Shown here piece after piece: positions 45,260-56,860 of a DNA stretch of 64,000 nucleotides. The stretch spans positions 13,106,501-13,170,500 of the forward strand of contig NC_056766.1 in the NCBI RefSeq assembly GCF_018687715.1, read 5' to 3'. The DNA is from Carya illinoinensis (taxonomy: Eukaryota; Streptophyta; Magnoliopsida; Fagales; Juglandaceae). Numbering within the stretch: position 1 is the first letter of the stretch; every line of letters begins with the position of its first letter. The notes under the pieces were generated by a model, which saw only the letters and a program-made list of their open reading frames with translations, made no database searches and was not told the DNA's origin. The translations under genes were made by a program, and so were the position numbers.

Positions 45260-45690
45260 AACTGACAGAACTTAAATTAAAAATTGAACTGAACTTGACT
45301 TGACATGAACTGGATTTGAAACTTGATTTGACTTGAACTTGCTCTGAAACTTGAGTTAACATAGACTTGCTTTGAAACTTGAATTAACATGGATTTGCTC
45401 TGAAACTTAACTCAACTTGAACTTGAACTTGATCTGAAACTTATTCTTTAACTATTTAAACTGAACTTCTTGGGTGCTACATGGATCCCTTAGAGCTATG
45501 TCTCCCTGCTGATTACCGCATCACAACACAGGTATTTAGACTAGCAGTGAGTGCGTTAATACATACTCTACAATTGTTGTGGCCCCATGTATTCTACGTC
45601 ATTATTGTTGTGCCTCACATAGTGTATGGCTACAATTATTGTGTCCCCATGCTTCTTTTGCCACAGTTGTTGTGGACCCCACAAAACTAA
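45260..45690. repeat. Minisatellites inside the solo LTR
   Basis: 45260-45450 is repeats of about 33 bp around 'tgaaacttgaattaacatgg'. 45570-45690 is four imperfect units of about 40 bp around 'acaattgttgtggccccat'. Both are internal to the LTR. Confidence 0.7.
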
Positions 45691-48390
45691 ATGTGGCTCC
45701 ATCGGTATTAGTGTCTGGCGCGCTCCGTTGACCAGCTAGTTAGGTCCCTGCCCGCTACCCGTTGACAGTATTTCATCAACTCAGAGAATTTTACACCTAT
45801 TTAAACACTCCAACGTGAACAAAAGAGTTTCACTAGGATATTACCCTATCCTAGCACTTAGAGTTGTGATTGACATGAATAACTTGACTTGAATGTTCTC
45901 GAAATACACACACTGTACTTAAGACGAAACATGACTGGAATATAAAAGGACAAAAGCCCTGATGTAACATAACATGACTTGAACATAACTTGAAAGACAT
46001 GACTATCTTGATATAGAAACATTTCGTAACATGACATATACATGTAACACACAATATTTCATAACATGGTATCACATGTAATGGAAGATATACTTAACAT
46101 GACATATTGCAACAGTGAACATGACATGATATATATGTAATATATGGCATACTTAACATGATGTACTTACAATGTGTAGTAATACGTGACAAAATATAGT
46201 GTAACAGATGAATAAATCATGACAGAATAAATTCTGTATAACACACAAATATGTGATAACTTGGCATGGCATGGCATATATGATAACACATACATACACT
46301 GTAGTTCTTTTACTTAGCACACATACATAGTAAACTGCTAGTAAGTTAAAAGCTAACTTACCTCGATCTTAACCTTTCTTATGAAAGCTCAACCACGATC
46401 ATGAGGAATTATAAATAGTGATTCTAAAAGTTAGAATTTGATCACTAACAATTTTGAAATATGGAAAAATACTAATTTAGAATAAAATTTTCATTTTACC
46501 CTCTACATGTGGGAAAATGATCATTTTAGCCCTAACTTAAAAATTTTGCATGCTAACTCCAAAAGTCACCAAAATTTACATGTCTCATGTAAATTTTGTC
46601 CTAAACTCAAATATCAATTTAGAAAAATTTAAAACTAATTTCAACTATAAAAACTCTATGTGGCCAAAATTCCCATATTTGTTTTCCATTGATTTTTATT
46701 TCTAACTAGTTTTGATCAACTTCTTGATCTATGATTTATAAAGATGTGATCTTCAAACCAAACCATATAAGCTTCTTTAAAATATGTCCTAAAAGATATA
46801 TAAGCTTCTAATTCAAGATCACATGGTTAAAAATGAACCAAACATAAATTTAGCCAAGAACATCCACATTTTGGCCTATTTGAATAATTTTTTGCATAAA
46901 ATTTCAGATCTTTGAAACTAACATCAAATATATTCAAAATAATATTCTAAAATGTATATAAGAGGCTTAGGATCCTCCAATAAAATTACCAAAGCCATTG
47001 GAATAGGTTTAAACCACAAAATATTTAAATTTTCTCAAAACAGAAATTGTTTTTCCTCTTCCAGTTTCTAAGTTTCTAGATCTAAGAAACTATTTCATCA
47101 AAACCTTTAATCATGCAACAAATCCTCAACCAATAATCATATACACATGTTAAAAATACTCAATAAAAACTCCGGACCAAGATCTATCTATTAGCTTGGT
47201 TAAAAATTTCAAAATATAACATAGTCTCTAGTTTATCGTCTAGAATGACCTTTTTAGAGTTTAAACAATATTTGACTGATCAAAAGATCCCCGAATGGAA
47301 ACAATAATATATCCACATAAAATAAAATAAAAAAGGAACACCTTGTATGAATAAGACTTTATGATAAAAAGATTACAAAAACTTCGAAATGGGCGTGCGA
47401 AATAACACCTAAAAACTGTCTGAGAGAGTGTTTGGTGTTCTTTCAATGAAAAGTGTAAAGGAAGATAATTTCATGGGGAGTGGGTTAAAGATATTTTTGC
47501 ACAAGATATGGAAGATGATGAGGCTAAAGTGAGGCTTGAGTGTTGGCCTTTCTCACCCAATAAAATATACAAAAATCAGCCCAAGATATTTTCTAATGGT
47601 GAAGTGTAGACTTGGAAGAGTGAGGTGGCTATTTGACTTTTCCCCTCTAGAACCTTCTAGGCCCTCTTGAAGACATCTGATCAGCCATGTGGGGGGATGA
47701 AATTCCTTGGCCAAAATCAATGCTAAGGTGCCCAATTTCGTGGGCCTTAATGGGCCTAAACTGAATAGGCCTCAATTTGGGGTTTTAAGAGGATTTTGGT
47801 TGCTATCAAGTCCAAATCTAATTTTTCTTCCTCCAATCAAATATCCAAGGTTAAAAAGATTGGATAATGATATTCTAACATAAATTTGAAAGATTAATAG
47901 CATGTGAAAGTAATTTAATCAAGCAATTAAACACAATATTAGAAACCGATTTAGTTAGGATTTTGAGGTCAACTTTAGGATTTGGATAAAACCGTTTAGA
48001 ATTTCAGTTTCAACCATGCTTTTGGGTTCTTAGTTGGATTCCAATCATACAGGGTTTTACTAGGGTATAAATCCTCTTTGATTTAGCACAATTTGAATGG
48101 TTAAATGGCATAGGGTTTTTGCTTAGGTGGCATGATCTCACACCTTGATTCCTTCAAATCCATCAATGTTCCTCATGATGCCAAGTGTCTAATACTATTC
48201 AACATGTGTGGCTAAGATCTTGCCAAGGGTCCAAATAAAACTTTTCTAACTTAATTTGAACATTCCACACTGTAATTTTAAAAACATTGCACTTGATGCT
48301 CTTATCGAGATGACTATTCAATCTCAAAAAGTGCATGATAAACATAGTACAGAAAAATCTTAAATATTCACATGAACTTACAGTGAAAAT

Positions 48391-50701
48391 TGTGACGCCC
48401 CCCAACTCTCATGTACAAATACGTGGAAATCGAGGCATCGGGATGATGACAACACGAGTCACACATCCCATTGCCAGGTGCCAAGTGTGTGTATATGTAA
48501 CACGTGTACAATAAAAACCATGCAGCGGATAATAAAAGTCTTTAACTAAGTACCAGAATTTTGTTTAAATACAAACTCGCTTAAAACAATCGTAATAAAA
48601 TATTACAATTTTAACATTGTTTCAAATCCAAATTACATAACATAAAAGCAAGTGAAATAATTTTTGAAAATAAAACAACTCCCTCCTCAGCTTCAGTCTC
48701 CTCCTCCTCATCTGCAACAAAGTCTACGATACCAAAATGGTGCCGCAATTAAGTAATAATTCAAACACACAAGATAAAAATATATTACACTTAACAATAT
48801 GCATGAAAAGATGCCAAATACACGTCCCAAAATCCACATTTTTGCAATTACGCCAAAAGTCTCATTTGGCCCAAAATATTTCTTTTAACCTTTCCTCGCC
48901 ATTTTTCATAAAATGGCCTAAAATCCAAGTCTCAAAACAATTTTCATTTTCCATAACCAAATGCACCATGACCTCTCCTAGGGGTCATCTGCAAACCCTG
49001 GCTCCCTTCGTCACACCACGGGTAACGACCATGCGTGTGATTTCATAACCAGAGATGCCGAGTTCTGCGCTCCGCGGGTACGTAGCCAAGCATCCTCTAG
49101 CCCCCACCAGCAGAGGGGTCATGGAGTCGATACAAGAGCGTTACCATCCCACCTGCTTTTGTTGTCATCCGGTGACAATGCAGGGGACGCCACTCAGTAT
49201 ATTACGCTCCCAAGTGATCAAAGGAACTCCACCGAAATAATGCCCCATCTCGACTTGGGGTCGTGATACACACATGCCCAAAAATTCACTTTTACACGAA
49301 AACCCAATTTTCATCATTCAACACATGTACATGTATGCCATTATGCGGAAAAAAACCAATTTTTCTTTTTCAAACATGAACATGCATGGTCCATGCAATG
49401 CACACCTAAAGACACAATTTAACCAACAGATCTCAACATCAACAACAAACAAACAACTCCGTCCTCAAATCCATTCGACCCCCAACTCCTTGAACTCAGT
49501 CTGAAATAACCAACCAGTCACAAATTTATTATAAAAGCAATAATATATTTAAATCTAAAACGAAGTTTGAAAAATATGTACAGCGCTATATAATAATTTC
49601 TGAAGGATCAGCGAGTTAAAAAGGGCGAAGAAAAACCAACATAACAATATAAAAACACTATGGCCGTGGATGCCAAAATACCAAAATCTGAACAAGATCA
49701 AACGAAGACTAGGAAGGCTAGGGTAGGGCTTAGGAATTTTGGTGAAGCTAATAGAAGTGGTAGTTGGCCGTGGGTGGCGGCACAAATGGCAGTTGAAGGC
49801 CAAAAAGTGGGTTGGTTGAACTTCACCAATGATGGATCAGAGTTGGGGTTGGGTAGGTTAGGTACCTGGGAGGCTGGTGATGATGTGGTGAAGAAGTGGT
49901 GGCCAATGGTAGAGGCACGGCAGCGCGGGGAGTACAAAACCGTGCGGCTTGGGTGGTGTTTGTGGCGGTTAACAACGGCATTTGGGAGGCTAAAAATGGA
50001 GGGGTGAGGTCACCGATGAGTGGGGAAGAGAATGGGTCGTGGCTTCCAGCTGTGCAGTGCATGGCAGAGCTCGAAGGAAAATGGGCCGTGGCTTCCAACC
50101 ATGCGTGGCGGCTAACGGCTACACAGGTTGGCCTGAAAATGAAGGAGGATGTTCACCGGCCAGTGGGGAACTAGGTGGGAGGAGCGGTGTGCTACACGCC
50201 GGTGCACGGCGAAGGTTGGGCGGGCCAGAGAAAAATGAACATAGGGAGAGGGAGAGCTGGGTCGCACGAGCTGGGGGAAGAAGTAGGGGAGGAAAAGAAG
50301 AAAAGGAAAGAAGAAGAAAAAAAAAAAGAGAAAAGAAAAAGGAGAGGAAAGAAAGAAATTGAGATCCAGTTCTCACATCTTCAGTCAAGAAACTGATTCA
50401 ACAAAAATAATTTTAAAAGCTATAAAACAAAGAAAATAATTTAAATACAACATCTAGCTAAAATATAATAAATAACTAGTAAAAAATAATAATAAAATTT
50501 TAAATCAAAAAACAAACTAAAATAAATTAAACAGAAATTTAAACTCAAAACAATAATTAATATTAAGAAAGCTCTGTAAAATAAATTTCACAACTAAATA
50601 AATTCAATTAAAATTTGATAATTTAAAATAAAAGAACCAATATTTTAATTAAATTAAAAACACTCATTCAATAAAAACACACGTAAAAATGGGGTATCAC
50701 A
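48391..50701 (-). mobile_element. Solo LTR of a second Gypsy subfamily, 2.3 kb, nested
   Basis: It starts TGTGACGCCCC and ends GGGGTATCACA, so the termini are inverted (TGTGA/TCACA). Flanking bases AAAAT (48386-48390) and GAAAT (50702-50706) match at four of five, an eroded TSD. The outer LTR continues directly after it (ending at 51037). On the minus strand the leader is CT-rich (about 50380-50270). Apparent ORFs at 49555-50396 are LTR leader sequence with no known domain. It is similar to 1-477, 17750-18110 and 62115 onward. Confidence 0.85.
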
Positions 50702-51042
50702 GAAATCGTTTATCGAAATTCAGCCCTGAAGTGCCCCTAAAAATAAATTCACAGTTTTGAATAGGCATTTCGTCCAAAAATATGAAAATGAGTAATTGTG
50801 CCATAAAATTCTAAATAATCCACTGAGTCTAATGACACAGACCATAATGCATTCTGACACTTCTAACTATTTTAAATAATTAAAAACACATTTCTAACAC
50901 CATAGTGAGTGATAACACTAATTATGTAGTTAGACTAAAACCTATACGATTGGTTGATTCGTGAAAACTTATGGGATCTTCACGAGGTTCCTAAAGCCAA
51001 TAGAAATCCACCATTGAATTTCTAGTTGGCTGTTACAATTAG

Positions 51043-51958
51043 CAATAATTATCAATTCAACAAGTACAACCCATTGACCTCAAATATTCACAAAATCAAA
51101 TTAAACTATACAATGTAATATAGTAGTCATATTAATCTTATTCATTTAATACGGTTCCCAAACAACAAAATTAGATTTTGTTACATATTATTATATAGCT
51201 AACAAAATCAGATAAATTAGTATAGTATCACTATTACTATAGTTAACAAAATTAGAATAATTAGTATAGTATCACTATAAGTGTAGTTAACAACAAAATC
51301 TGATCAATAATATGTATCTAAGTGATAAATAGCCCTAAACAAAAAACCATAAACAAAAAAACCTAAACAAAACGAGTATGTAACAACAAAATCAGATTAA
51401 AAGTATGTAACAACAAAATCACTAAATTAGATTAATAGAGTACACTAAAACCCTAAATCTATAAATTCAAAAGAAAAAAAAATTAAAAATCCTAAAAATT
51501 AAACACTTCAACTTGAAACAATGAAATGAGTGATAAATAACCCAAAACAAAACATGTCCCTGAATAAAAAAGCCAAATATTTACACTGTACACATACCAA
51601 TGGTGTCGCAAGGAGTTGTTCACGGTGATGGTGTCATGGTGTCATTGTCGACGGTGATGAAGTGTCGATTGCGGTGTGAGAAGGACAGCTTGAGGAAAGG
51701 CTGCATTCGGGAAGAGAGGGGTCTTTGGTAGGAGAGATGAGAGACAAGCTAGGGAGTGAGAGTCTGATCAGAGAGAATCGAGCCGAGAGGAGGGTAACCA
51801 TAAGCCCCAACAGATTAAAATGAAATCGTTTAATCCCCTAAAAACGATGCTGCTTTAATCAGTTGAGACTGATTTATAAAATCATCCCCACGCCGTTTAG
51901 TAAGGGGCAGTGTAGTTCTTTGTAGGGTTCCAAACGACACGGTTTTGCTTTTTGGGAT
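51043..51958. other. Spacer, no gene; short tandem repeats
   Basis: About 51170-51310 holds two or three imperfect copies of a roughly 55-bp unit (attagtatagtatcacta ... gttaacaaaat). 51590-51800 is less AT-rich but without a recognisable ORF. Confidence 0.5.
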
Positions 51959-52862
51959 TAATATTTAATATAAATATTATAAATATAGTATATTTATAAT
52001 ATATTTTATATATAGGATATGTATAATATATATAGTATATGTATAATATATATATAATATATATATATAATATATATATTATAGTGATATAGTATTAGTA
52101 TAGTGATTTATATAGTTATTTATATATAGACCTATATATAGTGGATTACTAATAGTATTAGTATTAGTATATATATAATAGTATCATATAGTGATATAGT
52201 ATTTCATTATAATTTATGTATGTTAGAGACAATATGCTAGTGATAATATGTTAGTGTCTAACTTATTTATATATTTGAGTATATATGTTAGTGATAATAA
52301 CTAATATGGTAGTAGTTACGTATATGATAGTGAAAATATATTATATGATGGTTACATACACTTTTTTATACATTAATAAGAGTGTGTACGATTAAATGTA
52401 TAGAAATGTATTTATCAAAATGTATATGTTGAAAATTTATTAGGCCATAAAATGTAATTATCCTTGATATATAGATATATATATATATATAGATATATAT
52501 AGATATATATATATATATTTATAGTAATAACATATGATCAAACAAATGTTCAAATTTAAGATTAGAATTTTATGTTATAAAATTAAGATTTTGAATTAAA
52601 ATTTAATATTAATTAAATTTTTAATTAAAATGCTATATTAAGGTTTATAAGATTAATTTTTTGTTGTATTAATTTTATGTTATTTGATTATTATGAGTAA
52701 TATGATTTTAAAAATTAATCTTACATTAATTAGCAATTTAGCATATAAATTATAATATAAAATTATTTCATATATAATTATATATATTATATATAAAAAT
52801 GATATATAATATGAATTTTTTTTATATAATATTAAAAATTAATTATATATATATATACTAAC
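51959..52862. repeat. AT-dinucleotide-rich tract
   Basis: Several TA/ATA microsatellites (about 52010-52080, 52140-52200, 52468-52520, 52760-52860) lie in DNA of almost pure A+T. No gene seen. Confidence 0.85.
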
Positions 52863-53040
52863 CTGTCTCGTGCTGAAAAAGCCAAAACCAGAGCATGATC
52901 GATTTTGGTTGTTTTTAAAATGAAGGGACTGGTCCTCAACTAGATTGGTTTAGAACTGGATCAAACCAACTAACCCGATTTGGGCTGGTTCACCGCTTCA
53001 CCAATTTTTTATTTCTTTTTCCAGCCCCAGAGAGAGCTTA

Positions 53041-53215
53041 TTGAAATGAGGATAGTGAAATTATCTCAGATATTTTATGAATAGTAGAGAAAAAGTAATG
53101 ATAAAATATTAAATATTAGTAAAAGTTAATGAAAAGTAGGTGAAAAATAATAATGAAATAATGAATAGTAATGAAGTATTTTTAGAATACTCCAGTATCC
53201 AAACAGAGAGGCAAG
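53041..53215. mobile_element. MITE-like repeat
   Basis: It begins near 'gaaatgaggatagtgaaa' and ends 'actccagtatccaaac', so the ends are loosely inverted (GGATAGTG/AGTATCC). The interior has repeated 'gaatagtag' and 'aaatattaaatattagt' blocks. It resembles a MITE family of Fagales genomes (from memory). The TSD is not resolved. Confidence 0.45.
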
Positions 53216-53253
53216 AGGTGATGAAATACCTTGGGCTGCATTGGTGTCATTGT

Positions 53254-53480
53254 GGGGCATCCTAATCACGGACAAAGAGAGAGAGTAGGACCGAGTGAGA
53301 GTTAGAGAGAGAGAGATGGACGGAGAGATAGAAAGAGAGACACGGACAGAGAGAGAGAGAGAGATGGGGCATCCTAATCACGGACAAAGAGAGAGAGTAG
53401 GACCGAGTGAGAGTTAGAGAGAGAGAGAGATGGACGGAGAGATAGAAAGAGAGACACGGACAGAGAGAGAGAGAGAGAGA
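53254..53480. repeat. 112-bp tandem duplication with GA microsatellites
   Basis: Two nearly identical units start at 53254 and 53366, each running ggggcatcctaatcac, then GA-rich blocks with 'taggaccgagtgagagtt' and 'gatggacggagagatag'. The ORF at 53262-53564 (minus) is a product of this repeat, not a gene. Confidence 0.9.
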
Positions 53481-53695
53481 GCTGAACGGAAAGACAAACT
53501 CATCGGCTAGGTGAGCCAGAGATGATGGGATAGCGAGTGGATGACATGGGGAGGGGCGACACAAAACTCATAGAGAAGTGAGAAAGAGAGTATCGCGCTA
53601 GGGGAGAAGATATAGGGGAAAGGGTTTAGGCTGTAAAATGCAATGTTTTGGTGCTTTTCTTAAAATGATAACTTTTTGCGGTAGTTTAGGGGCAA

Positions 53696-53696
<1 letters not shown>

Positions 53697-53724
<28 letters not shown>
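53697..53724. repeat. TAA trinucleotide microsatellite
   Basis: About nine perfect TAA units. The surroundings from 53481 to 54189 hold no gene. Confidence 0.9.
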
Positions 53725-53727
<3 letters not shown>

Positions 53728-54189
53728 TAATTAAAAAAAACAATTTCTTTTTCTCTATAAGTGAAACAACAAGAAATGCACAAAATTAACTTTTTTGGAT
53801 CAAAATTTAATTCACCGCAATAGAAATTGGCTGCCTAGCTATCTAGTCATGATCATGGCTAAGCTTTGAGTGAGGTTATTTATTGTACATAACTAATAAG
53901 ATCAATCTTGCTTGCTTTGTACACATACCTAATTCCGGCATTGAATGGTTCAAGAAGACAGCAAAACTAAATGAATAATTCTTGAGCCACCGAAATCCTT
54001 ATCGAGGATAAAGGATTTGATTTTTTCTTTTAATTTAATAATTAAGAAATTGTTTTTTAATAAATAAATTTATGGTTTTATACTTTATAAAAATGTTTAA
54101 AGAATTTAAAAAATTATTTGAAAAAAAAATTACCTCCTAACTCGGTTATCTAGGCTCCTCAGTAGCTATAGCAAAATCCATATGATTAA

Positions 54190-54400
54190 GACACCATTTA
54201 GATAGTGAAAGTATTTCATCTCATCATTATATTTTTTTTAAATTTTCACACAAAATATAATAAATAATTCAAATTTTTCAATTTTTAAAATAATAAAAAT
54301 ATTAAGAAATAATATTCTAATAATATTTTATTTAACTTTTAACTTTTATCTAAAACCATCTCATTTCATCTCACTATCCAAACTCCACCTTAGACTTTGC
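54190..54400. mobile_element. MITE with TTTGGATAGTGA-type termini
   Basis: Left end 'tttagatagtga' and right end 'tcactatccaaa' are inverted repeats. Next to them 'atttcatctcat' and 'catctcatttcatctc' recur. The AT-rich interior has no ORF. The flanks allow a TTA target duplication, but I could not fix the boundary. This sequence type is what suggests Fagales/Juglandaceae. Confidence 0.65.
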
Positions 54401-54741
54401 GCCCCATTTCTCAATTTGGAATTATCATGGGACATGGCACATGTTGCAATTACATTCGTAGTGGAAAATGGTATAGAACCTAAGCCTCCTCTATGGCCTC
54501 CATGCATTATGTTAATCAATAAACATGAAAATTGAATTTGATTTTTCCCAAATGATGCTTGAAAGTAATTTCTTCATGAAAAAATCTATTTATCTATTTT
54601 CTTATCATCTTACGATGTGGTATTAGATGAAAAGTTTATAAGTCAAATATAATAAAAGAAAAGAAAATAATGGATACATCATTTAAATTTTACCTACCAA
54701 CCTAGGTTAAGTGATCTCTAACTTTATCACTTTTGTAAAAC

Positions 54742-55368
54742 CTTATCTTAGAGGGCACAAATACAACATTTGTGGCCATGACATGGGCTCTCTCTCTACT
54801 TCTTAACAATTGGGAGGCTCTAAAGAAAGTACAACAAGAACTAGACCTCTAGGTTGGCAAGAAAAGGCAAGTGAAGGATTCAGGCATACAAAACCTAGCC
54901 TATCTCCAAGCTATCATCAAAGAAACAATGTGCTTATACCCTGCCGGCCCACTTTCTGTGCCGCACGAGTCCAATGAAGATTGTACTTTGGCTGGTTACC
55001 ATGTCCCAGCTGGAACATGTCTTCTTGTTAATCTATTAAAGATCCATTCATGAGACCCACACCTGTAGCGAGATCCAACAGAGTTTCGTCGGGAAAGATT
55101 CCTTACTACCCATAAAGATATCAATATTAGGGGTTAGAATTTTGAATTGATACCATTTGGCAGTGGTAGAAGAGTTTGCCCCGGAATCTCACATGAGTTA
55201 CAATTGATTCAACTCACACTTGCTACCTTCTTACATGCTTTTGACATTTCAACTCCATCAACTGAACCAATATATATGGTTGAGAAAGCTGGAATTGTCT
55301 CCATTAAAGCAACACCTCTCGAAATCCATCTCACTCCACACCTTCTTGAACAAGTATATCATGTATAG
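54742..55368 (+). pseudogene. CYP82 P450 pseudogene, exon 2 only
   Basis: This corresponds to the second exon of the CYP82 gene at 29838-31684, in the same orientation. It keeps [33 protein letters not shown] (ExxR Arg lost to Cys), the heme loop PFGSGRRVCPG and STPSTEPIYMVEKAGI. Four in-frame stops are visible: 54850-54852, 55051-55053, 55066-55068 and 55135-55137. Two replace Trp-type codons of the K-helix to PERF region, and PERF itself reads RRERF. The I-helix starts EGTNTT rather than GGTDTT. I see no exon 1 upstream (the MITE at 54190-54400 and unrelated DNA lie there). The closing TAG at 55366-55368 matches the normal end. Confidence 0.88.
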
Positions 55369-56860
55369 TACTTTCAGTACTTGATATTAAATAATTTGGA
55401 TGAAACAACTAGGATTCATATTGCTTGAGTGAGATTGATTTTATTATGAAAGCAATCTCAATCATCTTTGGCATTATTCTTCTATCTAAACCAAAAACTG
55501 ATATATTTCTTTTGATTGGTTTAGACATGAGTAACTCTTTGGTATTTTGTTCTCAATTGCATAAAAAGCGAATAGGAATTCTGAAATTTTGTATGATAAT
55601 ATGATATTTATCTATGTAGTACTTTGTTATTATGTGATATTGCAATTGAAAACCCTTAGACATGACATTTTTTTTATGCTTCTATTCTAACCTTAGTATG
55701 GATGTAAAAGTGTGGCTTCTGTTATTATGTTGGTACCAACATCTTTATTTTTGAGTGCACCAACTTTGGAAACAAGGTGACTTTCAGGTAGGTATTTTCT
55801 GTGTGCAGGCTCAGAGTGGCGAGTTTGAAAGGGGAAGATGTCAACCCTCAGTTTGGGGATGCACTATTTAGCCTGAATAATGTGGTAGCTTATTACAATA
55901 AGCATGCATTAATCTTGTAGGATAATATATATATGTTAATTATGTAATAATTTCCAAAATAAAACAGAGAATATTTCAGCGGTATGTTTCATTTACATCC
56001 TTAGAAGTTAAAAGGTAAACCTTAACAGTAATATGTTTGACAAGCCTATAAAAGCATTCATGCGTTGTACCAATATTTAATATATGGTAGAATATATGCA
56101 AATCTTCAATTACTTTGATTGTTTTAATATTTGTGTAGTTATATAAAGCCAATTAATCGAGCGCTAATCCTACAAACTCAAGCATTTCAAACAATAATCC
56201 CTTGAGGTAAATCAATATGAGATTATATATAAGCCTAGTAAGTTGCATGACATCTCAAGTAAGTATATTCAATTATAACTCAAATTATAACCCAAGGTTT
56301 GACACTAATAAATCTAAGTAGAACCATTGTCTTCTTGTTGTTCATTGACCATATATATAGTTGGCTAATGAAATAGAATCAAAGCATAGAATAACCAAAG
56401 CACATTCTATTTATTTATTTAACCAAAATAATGAAGCAAACAATTTCACAAATGCACCTCAAACCTCAATCATCTTCATAAAGTAAACTCGTCATATTGG
56501 TGGTTAATTTTACATTAAGATGTTAAAGTATAGGAAATTGGTATCACAAAATGACAAAATCAAGATATATAACAAGAACTAAAAAAGTCTCTAAATAAAT
56601 TACCTGAGTCTAACTTATAGCTGCCCATATCATCAATTGTATCAAAATAATTTTGACTCAAGCATATATGAGTGGACTTCAGATGCTACAGTGGTGATTG
56701 GAGTGGCGAAGATATCACTTGCCGTTAGAACAAGAATTGGATATTTGGTGGAGTTGACCCTCCACCAAATTAGAATGTTGAAACTCTCTATAAGAATCTT
56801 AACATCTTTCAACAAATACTATTCTAGCTCCGACTTACAATCCATCAAGATTTTCGATTT
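55369..56860. other. Spacer, no gene seen
   Basis: AT-rich DNA without a recognisable domain on either strand. The ORF at 56637-56873 (+) lies largely antisense to hAT flank and is not supported. Confidence 0.55.

Larger units (their letters stand above)
44674..51037 (-). mobile_element. Solo LTR of a Tekay/Del-like Gypsy element, about 4.05 kb, itself split
   Basis: It starts TGTGACGTCCCC and ends GGCTGTTACA, flanked by a perfect TSD ATTAG (44669-44673 and 51038-51042). With no internal region between the ends and a TSD directly outside, this is a solo LTR left by recombination. It contains a second solo LTR (48391-50701). Without that and its duplicated target the length is about 4,048 bp, within the range of long Tekay LTRs. 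Small ORFs inside (for example 45481-45690, 47553-47735) are not genes. The block 47690-47990 is similar to 63690-64000. Confidence 0.88.

Noticed and set aside
49555..50396. Cluster of overlapping ORFs on both strands
   Set aside because: They lie in the GC-rich leader part of a solo LTR, overlap in many frames and show no known domain.
53262..53564. 100-codon ORF rich in Leu and Ser
   Set aside because: It is produced by the 112-bp duplication and GA/CT microsatellites.
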